DNA of 64,000 nt. It comes from Ascidia mentula. Taxonomy: Eukaryota > Chordata > Ascidiacea > Phlebobranchia > Ascidiidae. The position numbers and the translations under genes are program-made. The notes under the pieces are model-generated. The model had not been told where the DNA came from and did not search any database. It worked only from the letters and a program-made list of their open reading frames with translations. This document shows positions 44,531 through 55,801 of the stretch, in pieces. Within the stretch, counting starts at the first letter, position 1, and every line of letters begins with the position of its first letter. The stretch is taken from positions 13,516,001 to 13,580,000 of the forward strand of contig OX387198.1 in NCBI GenBank assembly GCA_947561715.1, given 5' to 3'.

Positions 44531-46494
44531 AACTAATGCCAAGGGAAGGTTAAGTGCGCATGCCTTGTGACTGTTGCAAATAAACCACCATCAACTCTTA
44601 CACCTTAGCTATCTCGACAAAGTTTGTATAGACATGCAATCAAACAAAAAGACTGGATAAATTTCCTACAATATTATAAAACGTTTGCTAGCACAGCAAG
44701 GTACAGCGCAATAAAACGGGAAAAAAAGTTTGCTGAACTGCGGAAGCCAAATGCAGAGAAAGAAGACTTTGTAAACATTGAACAACTTTGATTGACGTGT
44801 GCTGTCGAGCGAGACTGAGGTTCTTTAGAATGTATGTGAGCTTTTGTGTTGAGTCCGGTATCACGTGATGTTATTGAATACAAATCCGGTACTGAAATGT
44901 CCTGAAGTGTCCCGAAGTCAACCATAAAACCAAGACGCTTATTGCGGGAAATAGTGAACACGTATTGTAAACATGTCCCTGATAAAATGTGGCTGTTACT
45001 CCTTATTTCAGCAAGTTTTCAGACGATTGATTCATTGATTCACTGAAAAATACATTCGGCTGCTAACGTTGCTTCACGTATGAAGCATTCGCGTATGCAA
45101 CGTTTATTGCCCTTTTCTACTTTTTTATGCGTTTTATGCAATGTAACCCTGATTTCGCTTGCCTTCATATTTATGATTCAACATAAATTCATAAATCGAG
45201 TTTTTTTATCATTTTATGTCGTACACTGTTGGTTAATTTGTCGTTCGTAAAGTTTGTGGGGCTTCTTTTCTGGCAATTAGGCCTACTTTAAAATCGTTTA
45301 TCGTTATTACAAAGCAATAGTCAAATAAAAATTAATTAGTGCAAAAGCTTTGGTGAAATGTTAATAAAATAGGAGACTATTGTGTTGCATTCAGCAATTT
45401 AACACAAAAAACGCTACATGCAGCTTAGACTGCTATAGCACAGTTTGGAGGAAACCTTTGCCTGGCGGTTGCTGTCTCATTACAAGTCTCCAGTAGAAAT
45501 TGACTGGCTGTATATCAGGCAACTGCCTGTTCTGGGCGAGTTCTCCAAACCTTGCTTAGCTCTCCAGAATATCATGGACAACAGGTATAACTCTAAGTAT
45601 TGTAATCATACAAACCCGAAGGTTGGCAACAATCTTCTGATTTGTTATACTTCGTTTCAGTAAACAGTAGCATTCAATGGCGTATCAAACTGGAATTTGT
45701 TGGAGACAGAGATATGGTCGCTTTTGAGAGAGGCATACGAACGCGATTAGTTGAAACTGGTCACGCATGATCGACACCAGGAGTTGTTTTCAAAATGTCG
45801 CAACTGGCGTTTCAGCAGCGATATATACAACGATATATGCGTCGATGCGTCGATGCGTAATTTATAATTGAGCCCGCGACTCCAATACCTTTCATGCAGT
45901 ATCTATGCACTATTGCTGTTATGTGTGCTGAAGTGTGCTTGCTTTTTGGCAATAAAATTAAATAGCATTAGTGTGTATGTATATAAACACTCCACAACAT
46001 TAAGCGAATCAGCTATATTTTGAGTATTACCAAACTTTCCCAACCGTTGTGTTAGTAGAGATCAGTAAGGTTAAGTTGAAGGCAAATTACAGCACTGTAT
46101 TTAACCATTTTGTGGTAATATTCTATGGTGCGTAGTTGCATAAATATCGGTACTTAAAAGAAGCTGTAACATCTAAAGAAAATGTTTAATGATAAAAATC
46201 CAAGTGTACATCAAACGACGATTTGTCTCAGAGGGGTCGGGTACGGAACGCTGTTGTCATTCACGCTTTCGATTTGCCGACAAAAGATAATCGTTCAAGC
46301 ATGACGAAAACATAGACCACACAAGCCGCTATTTTCTGATAGGCAGATTGGTGAAAAGGTACCTGTAGTTACAAAGTGTTACTCTTGTACATTTTCGTAT
46401 AGTGTTGAAGGGTTAGAAAGCACAGAAAATGTTTGCCCTTTCTCCTGTGTGTGGTGGTTTTACTTTTGTGGTAGGGCAGTCCCCCCTTCTATAG

Positions 46495-47070
46495 TCACTG
46501 AAGCTGAAACAGCAAGGGATTTTCATTTTCGTTCACAAGTCCCACCATATTCTTTTCGTATGCACCAAAGTACATCCCGCTGTTGACATGCATCACATGC
46601 AAAGTATTATTTCTAATGTCGGTCTTGATTTGGAAAATATAGGGTCGAGAATTTGGAAACCGTGTCCTTCTCATGTGCAGTTTACCCCTCCGCGGCCTTG
46701 CGCAGATGTATTTAGATGTGTGGCTGTCTTTAAAGTACCCCTTACTCGTCCCGGTATAATGAAACTTCCATCGTTTCGGAGTGTTGTAATGATCCAAGTA
46801 CAGATCTTGGCTATTCTCGTGTGGCCAGCAATACTTGCCGGTGCCAACTTGGCGCAGAGATCTTTCCTCTGAATAGCCAAACAAGTTAGAGAAGAACAAC
46901 TGGATTCTTTCGTGCCAGGAAAGCTGTGTAAAAGGCTCTGGTTCTTCAGGTGAAGCGCCGATTGGGCCATCGACTGTGTCAAATCCATGGTTCTGTTCTC
47001 TTTCTGAATCAGCGTCGTCACTCTTACAATAACAACTGTTTTGAACAGTTTGATTTGCGCAGTAGTCCAT
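46495..47070 (-). CDS. leaderless beta-trefoil protein, type II alpha-1
   Basis: 191 residues, one exon, ATG at 47070. N-tip MDYCANQTVQNSCYC, SDDADSEREQ, D31-T-V-D34/G35 within FDTVDGPIG, helix LSWHERIQLFFSNLFG at about 50-65. Trefoil from about 71: SLRQVGTGKYCWP...WKFHYT, GYFKDSHTSKYICARPRRGK...YIFQIK, VMHVNSGMYFGAY...LLFQLQ. Differs from alpha-2 (52201) at 4 bases, one changing an amino acid. Promoter at 47149-47167. Confidence 0.73.
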   Translation of the reverse strand: MDYCANQTVQNSCYCKSDDADSEREQNHGFDTVDGPIGASPEEPEPFTQLSWHERIQLFFSNLFGYSEERSLRQVGTGKYCWPHENSQDLYLDHYNTPKRWKFHYTGTSKGYFKDSHTSKYICARPRRGKLHMRRTRFPNSRPYIFQIKTDIRNNTLHVMHVNSGMYFGAYEKNMVGLVNENENPLLFQLQ

Positions 47071-47148
47071 TGTTAGTGCAGTACTCTCTTTCAGTGAAGA
47101 ATTGGCCTAAATTATCCCAGTACGGATTAACAAACGGCTCTGGCGCTG

Positions 47149-47167
47149 TGTAAAAAGTGATGACGTC
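47149..47167 (-). promoter_or_regulatory. CRE-like + TATA-like core promoter of alpha-1
   Basis: The minus strand reads GACGTCATCAC then TTTTTACACAGC, about 80 bp before the ATG. Confidence 0.58.
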
Positions 47168-47805
47168 GGGTTAATTGATTTTGTACATTGCTACGTACAC
47201 AATATAGGGTGCACCACCAGGAAAACCCACAAAATCCTGTGAGTCACTGTGATGTATGCTGATAAACACAACACAGTGCCAACTTTATTTCATGACAACT
47301 TGTTTGCACAGGACTTCATGGGCACAGTCTTGACCTGACTTTGCGTGGATACTTTGGTTATTGGGTAACAATTAACACAAGGGACTCGTTTGCTGTACTC
47401 TAAGCCTGTTCTATCAGTCACTTTTACATGACTCTGTCTCTTGCTAACGACCAAATCAAACTGATTTAAACCGTTGCACATCCTTGTTCGGTCCTAATCT
47501 ATCCTGTACCTCTACCAGATACACATTTCCCATACATACCATACACACTGTGCTTCCATTTGTAAAGCACCATTCTATTACCAGGTACTTTCCACACAAA
47601 AAATCCCGTGATGTTGCACGGGAGAAAAGTGGGTATAGCGTCAGACTTGCTCAAGCAAAAATTTTGTTGTTGTAAGCCCCTGTGTGCTGCTTTGTATCAC
47701 TCACTTTAATCTAGTTGTTGTAAATGTACACTTCAAAACACAATCAAATCATCCAGTGATGGCAGGAACTTAAGGTCGGTTTACACGAGTTCATCACGAA
47801 AGTGT

Positions 47806-47870
47806 CCGAAACTGCGTCGCCACTCTCACAACAGAATAGGCATCGCACAGCGTCCATTGTTAAAGCTTTG
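47806..47870 (-). pseudogene. relic of a beta-type gene start
   Basis: The minus strand contains TTTAACAATGGACGCTGTG and the next 40 bases of the beta coding start, then unrelated DNA. The promoter half is missing. Marks the join between duplication units. Confidence 0.6.
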
Positions 47871-48854
47871 AATCAGGTTTGAATAATATTACTAATTACT
47901 ACATGGAGATACACAACAAACCACTTGGAAAACAGTAAATCATTCAAATTGATTCGAAAGACGCGGTAATGTTGCTGTGCACAACGTACCAACTTTTCCT
48001 TAATTGAACCTTTTGCTATTTGTACGCGACACAGTGCTTCACTACTATGACTAAGTCTCAAGGTAAACAAAATTGCTTAAGTCAAATACAATGACGTTGT
48101 CAAAGGGGAAATTAATTTTCAGTGCGTTCTGTCAGTTGCATCTTTGAAACTTTAACCCTATACAAATTCGTCCAAAGTGCATTATTCAGATTTTACTTTT
48201 TATCGACACAAGACCATAGGAAACCTACACTATACGACCGAACAATCATTCAATTTTATCTCCCAACCTTTGGTCTTTTGAGATGCAACTTAACAAAGGA
48301 ATTTTACAACCAGGTAAATACCCCGAGGAATGTTCTATTCTTACGACACAAAGTAAGTGGAAAGTCAATGAGGTGTCACTGTACGGTGCAATACATAGAT
48401 TCTCAACCTTGTTTCCTAGCTGTTGACATTGACTTTGCCAAACAACTTTAAAGTTCGATGTATATACAAACGGCAACCAGTTTCTCTTCAAACAGACGAA
48501 AGAAAACCGTTCAAGCATAACAAACCGTTGTGACTAAGACATAATGGACCCCAATGTGCTCGGGTGAGTTTCAGCAGTACAGAATTTTTATGCAGTAATA
48601 GGCAAGACCGTATGAGCCGGTTTAACGCCCTGATCTAACCACAATTCAAAACATCACTACAAAAATTTCCATGCAGCACAATGAAACAAAAACTAAGGCT
48701 AAGAAAGAAGGCAAAATTTACTCTTGTACATCTTCAGATTTAAACAGTTTATCCCAAACAACGCATCAGTGGTGATTCTGCAGAGTCCGTCCCTTGATCC
48801 ACATAAGCACGTGGACATTTGTGGCCTACCCACGACATCAGGTTAAACCTTGGT

Positions 48855-49421
48855 TCACTGGTGTTTAAATTGCACAGGAGGTTCATTATCCCCCACAAGT
48901 CCCACCACTCCTGCCGTGACACCAAAGTGCATCCCGCTATGGACATGCTTCACGACCACAGCATCACTTCTGTTGATGTCAAGCTTGATTTGAAAAAGAT
49001 ACCGACGAGTATTAGGATGCCGCGTGTGTTTCATACGCAATTTGCCTTTCGATGGGTTGGTAAAGATATATTTCGCAGTAGCCACGTCTTTAAGGTATCC
49101 TTTTCTCGCCGCGACATCCGTTAAATAAAACTTCCACCTCCTTGGAGTGTTGTGATGCTCCAAGTACAAAATTCGGTCGTTTTTGTGCGGCAAGCAATGT
49201 TTACCAGTGTCCAATTCTTCCAGGGATATTTCTTCATTGTCCCGAATTAAGTTTTCGATGAACGTAAAAAGCCTTTGGGGCAAAGAATTGTGTTCCATCG
49301 TTTCTGGCTCTTCAGATAACAGACCTAGTGGGCCATCAACTGTGTCAAATGCTTGGCCTTGTTCCCTGTCCGAATCTGCGTCGCCACTCTTACAACAGCA
49401 TAGGCATCGCACAGCGTCCAT
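48855..49421 (-). CDS. leaderless beta-trefoil protein, type II beta-2
   Basis: 188 residues, one exon, ATG at 49421. Same layout as beta-1. N-tip MDAVRCLCCCKSGDADSD has four Cys in a CLCCC run, which could be S-acylated. FDTVDGPLG is kept. Trefoil repeats TGKHCLP, AKYIFTNPSKGKLRM and VKHVHSGMHFGV. Changes against beta-1 sit in the N-tip, the helix (FTF for FAF) and exposed trefoil loops (PRR for PSR, TRHPNTRR for TWHPNTCR, VTAGVVG for VRAGVVE). Promoter at 49492-49513. Confidence 0.72.
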   Translation of the reverse strand: MDAVRCLCCCKSGDADSDREQGQAFDTVDGPLGLLSEEPETMEHNSLPQRLFTFIENLIRDNEEISLEELDTGKHCLPHKNDRILYLEHHNTPRRWKFYLTDVAARKGYLKDVATAKYIFTNPSKGKLRMKHTRHPNTRRYLFQIKLDINRSDAVVVKHVHSGMHFGVTAGVVGLVGDNEPPVQFKHQ

Positions 49422-49491
49422 TGTTAAAGCGTTTTACTCTTTTTTACGGCCTACTTTCGCGTAGTACGTGTTAACAAAAGGCCTATGAGCT

Positions 49492-49513
49492 GTATAAAAA
49501 GGTGATGATGTCA
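49492..49513 (-). promoter_or_regulatory. CRE-like + TATA box of beta-2
   Basis: The minus strand reads TGACATCATCACC then TTTTTATACAGC; same as beta-1. Confidence 0.6.
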
Positions 49514-49996
49514 GGTTTGAATAATATTACAAATTACTACATGGAGATACACAATAAGCCACCCGGAAAACAGTAACTCATCCAAATTGATTCGAAAGAC
49601 GCGGTAATGTTGCTGTGCACAACATACCAACTTTTACTTACCTAAACCCTTTGCTATTTGTACGCGACACAGTGCTTCACTACTATGATTAAGTCTCAAG
49701 GTAAACAAAAAACTTTCACCCTACACTAATTCGTCCAAAATGCATTATTCAAATTTTATTAATCAACCCTAAGCTATTGGAAACCTACACTATACGCCTG
49801 AACGATCATTTCGATTCATCTCCCAACCGTGCATCGATCGAGATGCAACCTAGCATAGGAATTACAACCAGGTAAATACCCTGGGGAATGCTCTATTCTT
49901 ACGACACAAAGTAAGTGAAAAGTCAATGAGGTGTCACTGTACGAGTGCAATACATAGATTCTTAACCTTTTTCTTTTGAAACGACAGGTTTTGAAG

Positions 49997-50260
49997 ATGC
50001 AGTGTTTCTACCGGTTTCTGGCAATAATGTTAAGTTACAATGTCTTTCTTACTGCATGTGCATTACATTGTAAAACGAATTTGGGCCAAATTACACCAAT
50101 GATTCTTCGACAACCAGAAAAATTTGCAAATTTTTGCTTGCTGCAACTCCCAAGAGTAACTTCCTGTTCCAGAAACCCCCACTCAAAGAGCTGTGTATGT
50201 GACAAACGTCCTGCTCAATCAGAAACATTGCTTCACGCAAACAACTTTGGTTTAGTTTAA
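49997..50260 (+). CDS. possible small secreted protein (copy 2)
   Basis: Identical in every residue to the frame at 44267, with the same candidate signal peptide and Cys pattern. Identity reflects the recent duplication and does not by itself show coding function. Confidence 0.3.
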   Translation: MQCFYRFLAIMLSYNVFLTACALHCKTNLGQITPMILRQPEKFANFCLLQLPRVTSCSRNPHSKSCVCDKRPAQSETLLHANNFGLV

Positions 50261-52200
50261 AACTAATGCCAAGGGAAGGTTAAGTGCGCATGCCTTGTGA
50301 CTGTTGCAAATAAACCACCATCAACTCTTACACCTTAGCTATCTCGACAAAGTTTGTATAGACATGCAATCAAACAAAAAGACTGGATAAATTTCCTACA
50401 ATATTATAAAACGTTTGCTAGCACAGCAAGGTACAGCGCAATAAAACGGGAAAAAAAGTTTGCTGAACTGGAAGCCAAATGCAGAGAAAGAAGACTTTGT
50501 AAACATTGAACAACTTTGATTGACGTGTGCTGTCGAGCGAGACTGAGGTTCTTTAGAATTTATGTGAGCTTTTGTGTTGAGTCCGGTGTCACGTGATGTT
50601 ATTGAATACAAATCCGGTACTGAAATGTCCTGAAGTGTCCCGAAGTCAACCATAAAACCAAGACGCTTATTGCGGGAAACTGTAGTGAACACGTATTGTA
50701 AACATGTCCCTGATAAAATGTGGCTGTTACTCCTTATTTCAGCAAGTTTTCAGACGATTGATTCATTGATTCACTGAAAAATACATTCGGCTGCTAACGT
50801 TGCTTCACGTATGCAACGTTTATTGCCCTTTTCTACTTTTTTATGCGTTTTATGCAATGTAACCCTGATTTCGCTTGCCTTCATATTTATGATTCAACAT
50901 AAATTCATAAATCGAGTTTTTTTTATCATTTTATGTCGTACACTGTTGGTTAATTTGTCGTTCGTAAAGTTTGTGGGGCTTCTTTTCTGGCAATTAGGCC
51001 TACTTTAAAATCGTTTATAGTTATTACAAAGCAATAGTCAAATAAAAATTAATTAGTGCAAAAGCTTTGGTGAAATGTTAATAAAATAGGAGACTATTGT
51101 GTTGCATTCAGCAATTTAACACAAAAAACGCTACATGCAGCTTAGGCAGCTATAGCACAGTTTGGAGGAAACCTTTGCCTGGCGGTTGCTGTCTCATTAC
51201 AAGTCTCCAGTAGAAATTGACTGGCTGTATATCAGGCAACTGCCTGTTCTGGGCGAGTTCTCCAAACCTTGCTTAGCTCTCCAGAATATCATGGACAACA
51301 GGTATAACTCTAAGTATTGTAATCACACAAACCCGAAGGTTGGCAACAATCTTCTGATTTGTTATACTTCGTTTCAGTAAACAGTAGCATTCAATGGAGT
51401 ATCAAACTGGAATTTGTTGGAGACAGAGATATGGTCGCTTTTGAGAGAGGCATACGAACGCGATTAGTTGAAACTGGTCACGCATGATCGACACCAGGAG
51501 TTGTTCTCAAAATGTCGCAACTGGCGTTTCAGCAGCGATATATACAACGATATATGCGTCGATGCGTAATTTATAATTGAGCCCGCGACTCCAATACCTT
51601 TCATGCAGTATCTATGCACTATTGCTGTTATGTGTGCTGAAGTGTGCTTGCTTTTTGGCAATAAAATTAAATAGCATTAGTGTGTATGTATATAAACACT
51701 CCACAACATTAAGCGAATCAGCTATATTTTGAGTATTACCAAACTTTCCCAACCGTTGTGTTAGTAGAGAACAGTAAGGTTAAGTTGAAGGCAAATTACA
51801 GCACTATATTTAACCATTTTGTGGTAATATTCTATGGTGCGTAGTTGCATAAATATCGGTACTTAAAAGAAGCTGTAACATCTAAAGAAAATGTTTAATG
51901 ATAAAAATGCAAGTGTACATCAAACGACGATTTGTCTCAGAGGGGTCGGGTACGGAACGCTGTCATTCACGCTTTCGATTTGCCGACATAAGATAATCGT
52001 TCAAGCATGACAATAACATAGACCACACAAGCCGTTATTTTCTGATAGGCAGATTGGTGAAAAGGTACCTGTAGTTACAAAGTGTTACTCTTGTACATTT
52101 TCGTATAGTGTTAAAGGGTTAGAAAGCACAGAAAATGTTTGCCCTTTCTCCTGTGTGTGGTGGTTTTACTTTTGTGGTAGGGCAGTCCCACCTTCTATAG

Positions 52201-52776
52201 TCACTGAAGCTGAAACAGCAAGGGATTTTCATTTTCGTTCACAAGTCCCACCATATTCTTTTCGTATGCACCAAAGTACATTCCGCTGTTGACATGCATC
52301 ACATGCAAAGTATTATTTCTAATGTCGGTCTTGATTTGGAAAATATAGGGTCGAGAATTTGGAAACCTTGTCCTTCTCATGTGCAGTTTACCCCTCCGCG
52401 GCCTTGCGCAGATGTATTTAGATGTGTGGCTGTCTTTAAAGTACCCCTTACTCGTCCCGGTATAATGAAACTTCCATCGTTTGGGAGTGTTGTAATGATC
52501 CAAGTACAGATCTTGGCTATTCTCGTGTGGCCAGCAATACTTGCCGGTGCCAACTTGGCGCAGAGATCTTTCCTCTGAATAGCCAAACAAGTTAGAGAAG
52601 AACAACTGGATTCTTTCGTGCCAGGAAAGCTGTGTAAAAGGCTCTGGTTCTTCAGGTGAAGCGCCGATTGGGCCATCGACTGTGTCAAATCCATGGGTCT
52701 GTTCTCTTTCTGAATCAGCGTCGTCACTCTTACAATAACAACTGTTTTGAACAGTTTGATTTGCGCAGTAGTCCAT
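52201..52776 (-). CDS. leaderless beta-trefoil protein, type II alpha-2
   Basis: 191 residues, one exon, ATG at 52776. Near-identical to alpha-1; the only replacement seen is Asn to Thr in the acidic segment (EREQTHG). Same DTVD/G site, amphipathic helix and trefoil repeats. Promoter at 52855-52873, where the TATA-like box reads TTTTTAGACAGC. Confidence 0.73.
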   Translation of the reverse strand: MDYCANQTVQNSCYCKSDDADSEREQTHGFDTVDGPIGASPEEPEPFTQLSWHERIQLFFSNLFGYSEERSLRQVGTGKYCWPHENSQDLYLDHYNTPKRWKFHYTGTSKGYFKDSHTSKYICARPRRGKLHMRRTRFPNSRPYIFQIKTDIRNNTLHVMHVNSGMYFGAYEKNMVGLVNENENPLLFQLQ

Positions 52777-52854
52777 TGTTAGTGCAGTACTCTCTTTCAG
52801 TGAAGAATTGGCCTAAATTATCCCAGTACGGATTAATAAACGGTTCTGGCGCTG

Positions 52855-52873
52855 TCTAAAAAGTGATGACGTC
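52855..52873 (-). promoter_or_regulatory. CRE-like + TATA-like core promoter of alpha-2
   Basis: The minus strand reads GACGTCATCAC then TTTTTAGACAGC, about 80 bp before the ATG. Confidence 0.55.
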
Positions 52874-53574
52874 GGGTTAATTGATTTTGTACATTGCTAC
52901 GTACATAATATAGGCTGCACCACCTGGAAAACCCACAAAATCCTGTGAGTCACTGTGATGTATGCTGATAAACACAACACAGTACCAACTTTACTTCATG
53001 ACAACTTGTTTGCACAGGACTTCATGGGCACAGTCTTTACCTGAATTTGCGTGGATACTTTGGTTATTAGATAACAATTAACACAAGGGGCTCGTTTGCT
53101 GTACTCTAAGCCTGTTCTATCAGTCACTTTCAAATGATTCTGTCTCTTGCTAACGACCAAATCGAATTGATTTAAACCGTTGCACATCCTTGTTCGGTCC
53201 TAATCTATCCTGTGCCTCTAACAGATACACATTTCCCATATATACCATACATACTGTGCTTCCATTTGTAAAGCACCATTCTATTACCAGGTACTTTCCA
53301 CAAAAAAATCCCGTGATGTTGCGCGGGATAAAAGTGGATATAGCGTCAGACTTGCTCAAGCGGAAATTTTGTTGTTGTTAGCCCCTGTGTGCTGCTTTGT
53401 ATCACTCACTTTAATGTAGTTGTTGTACATATACACTTCAAAACACAATCAAATCATCCAGTGAGGGCAGGAACTTAAGGTAGGTTTACACGAGTTCATC
53501 ACACCTACTTTTTTATTATAGCAAACATTTTGTGGCTAATCCAGTCCTGGTAACACCCGCGTCATCAGTTAAGG

Positions 53575-53910
53575 CCTTAGTTCACTGGTGTTTAAATTGT
53601 ACAGGAGTTTCATTATCCCCCACAAGTCCCACCACTCCTGCCGTGACATCAAAGTGCATCCCGCTGTAGACATGCTTCACGACAACAGCATCAGTCATAT
53701 TGATATCAAGCTTGATTTGAAGAAGATACCTTGATCAGTGATATTGATATCAAGCCTTGATCTGTGTCCAAATCTGCGTCGCCACTCTCACAACAGCATA
53801 GGCATTGCACAGCGTCCATTGTTACAGCTTTGTACACTTCTATGGCCTACTTTCCTGTAGTACGTGTTTACAAAGTGTCTATGCGCTGTACAAAAAGGTG
53901 ATGACGTCAG
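53575..53910 (-). pseudogene. beta-type gene with internal deletion (beta-3 relic)
   Basis: From the right: CRE-like TGACGTCATCACC, a damaged TATA-like box (TTTTTGTAC), then the beta start (ATGGACGCTGTG..., near 53820) with about 17 codons. The sequence then jumps to the last trefoil repeat (53580-53735), with a short repeated ATTGATATCAAGC at the junction. The helix, the DTVD site and two trefoil repeats are missing. Confidence 0.75.
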
Positions 53911-54438
53911 GTTTGGATAATATTACAAATTACTACATGGAGATACACAATAAACCACCCGGAAAACCTTAACTCATCAAAATTGCTTCGAAAGACGCGG
54001 TTATGATGCTGTGCACAACATTGCCAACTTTTACTTACCTAAACCCTTTGCGACACAGTGCTTCACTACTTTGATTAAGTATTGCTTAAGTCCAATACAA
54101 TGACATTGTCAACATGGAAATGAATTTTCAGTTCGTTCTGTCAGTTGCATCTTTGCAAACTTTCACCTAAACTAGTTTGTCCAAAGTTCAATATGCAGAG
54201 TTTATTAATCGAACCAAGGCCATTGGAAACCTACACCATACGCTTGAGCGATCATTTCAATCATCTCTCAACCGCATGTCTATCGAGATGCACCCTAACA
54301 AAGGAATTACAACCAGGTGAATACCCCGGGGAATGCTCTATTTTTACGACACAAAGTAAGGGGAAAGTCAACGAGGTTTCACTGTACGGTGTAATACATA
54401 GATTCTTAACCTTTTTCTTTTGAAACGACAGGTTTTGA

Positions 54439-54690
54439 AGATGCAGTGCTTCTACGGGTTTCTGGCAATAATGTTAAATTACAATGTTTTTCATACTGCA
54501 TGTGCGTTACATTGCAAAACGAATTTGGGCCAAATTACACCAATGATTCTTCATCAACCAGAAAATTTTTTTTTTTTTTGACTTGCTGCTACTCCCAAGA
54601 GTAACTTCATGTTCCAGAAACCCCCATTCGAAGAGCTGTGTATGTGACAAACGTCCTGCTCGAGCAGAAAAATTGCTTTACGCAAACAGC
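54439..54690 (+). pseudogene. broken copy of the small secreted-protein frame
   Basis: Matches 44267-44530; an expanded T run near 54570 shifts the frame and later bases differ. Signal-like N-terminus still readable. Confidence 0.4.
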
Positions 54691-55049
54691 TTGGATTGAC
54701 GTGTGCAGTTTAGAATTTACGTGAGCTTTTGTGTTGAGGCCGGTATCACGTGATGTTATTGAATACAAATCCTGTCCTGAAGTGTCCCGAAGTCAACCTG
54801 TAAACCAAGACGCTTATTGCGGGAAACTGTAGTGAACACGTGAAACCATTATTGTAAACATGTCCCTGATAAAATGTGACTGCTGTTACTCCTTATTTCA
54901 GCAACTTTTCAGACAATTACGAATGTTACAACACAATTGAGCGATAAAACTTCCGACATCCAATGTCAATACCAGTTGATGCATCAAAGTAGTATTGCGT
55001 TTCGATCCAACGAAGTTGCTATTCAACATTTTTGTGCTTGTTCAAGTTC

Positions 55050-55330
55050 ACCAGGGCTACATTTGTTGAAACTCCAATGGGTTTCTGTCTTTGGTAATCA
55101 GCACTACTTTTTATCTTTAGTCGATTCCAAAATATTGACCACTGTGAACATGCTTCACCAACAGAGCGCAGATGGTCATGCTGGATATCATCGATATAAG
55201 GAGGGGAATTCGGTGTGGCTGTCTTCCCCAGGGTAAGAACCTGCCTTACTGGAAAGGCATAGATGTATTGTGATGTGCTTGGATCTATAAAGTTGAATTG
55301 GCATTATACCAACTGTTCCTCCATCGGAAA
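55050..55330 (-). pseudogene. type II beta-trefoil relic
   Basis: Minus-strand fragments RNSWYNANS, STSQYIYAFPVRQVLTL...TPNSPPYI and VKHVHSGQYFGID with frame changes: trefoil repeats 1-3 of an alpha/beta-like gene. Its nearest relative is the relic at 60300-60520. Confidence 0.65.
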
Positions 55331-55565
55331 TTAGTCGAGATCAAAAACCTTTTCCGGTTCCGCTTTAGCGGACATTTCGACCTTCCAGGACGCAATCTTG
55401 AGTGCCAGGGTTTACTGAAAGCTCGATTAAGTATTGAAAATCCTGGTCTTGAATATCTAGATTTCTTGCTCAACCGAATTGCTTTTTACAAAAAAAAAAC
55501 AGTGATATACACAATTTTGTATAACGTTACTAAACTATTTGCGACATATATACGTGAAACCACTG

Positions 55566-55801
55566 AGCTCCTGTAGCTCAGTTGGTAGAGCATTGGGCCT
55601 AGTTAGCCCAGGGTCGTGAGTCCAAACCTCACCGTGAGCTGATTTTTCAAATCTTGCTCCGACTTGTCAGGACAAAGTTGCTGATCCAGCTAGGCTGCAA
55701 TGCCTGGGCTGCCAAGCCTGCAAACCTAATGATCGCGATACGATAGCTGTGATCGCCAAGCAAAGACCTGCGCAGTGGGGCGATCCTGCCAATCATGCCA
55801 T
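55566..55801 (+). repeat. tRNA-derived SINE, copy 3, with inverted element end
   Basis: Head 55566-55640 has a perfect T stem (GTGAG/CTCAC) and the same Thr-like anticodon loop (CTAGTTA here). After the common tail, 55774-55801 is the reverse complement of the 5' flank of the 9.2-kb copy (GGGGCGATCCTGCC...CATGAAATATTACTGCA), so the composite element has inverted ends. Confidence 0.8.

Larger units (their letters stand above)
41605..47805. repeat. tandem duplication unit 1 (beta-1 and alpha-1)
   Basis: Matches unit 2 (47806-53757) with offsets of 5735 bp (beta genes), 5730 bp (44267 frame) and 5706 bp (alpha genes). Over the 88 codons from 44267 the two units are identical as read; the alpha genes differ at 4 of 576 bases. 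Unit 1 alone carries the MITE at 42221-42599. Confidence 0.85.
47806..53757. repeat. tandem duplication unit 2 (beta-2 and alpha-2)
   Basis: Second copy of the block described for 41605-47805, without the MITE. A third, truncated copy follows at 53758-54880 and older, eroded copies at 55.0-56.5 kb and 59.2-64.0 kb. Confidence 0.85.

Noticed and set aside
44674..44961. 95-codon minus-strand frame repeated at 50396
   Set aside because: The two copies differ in frame length because of small indels, and other copies (54.7, 59.2 kb) have no open frame; treated as spacer.
45445..45663. 72-codon plus-strand frame repeated at 51162
   Set aside because: No ATG start, no motif, and a decayed match at 61.5 kb; identity follows from the duplication.
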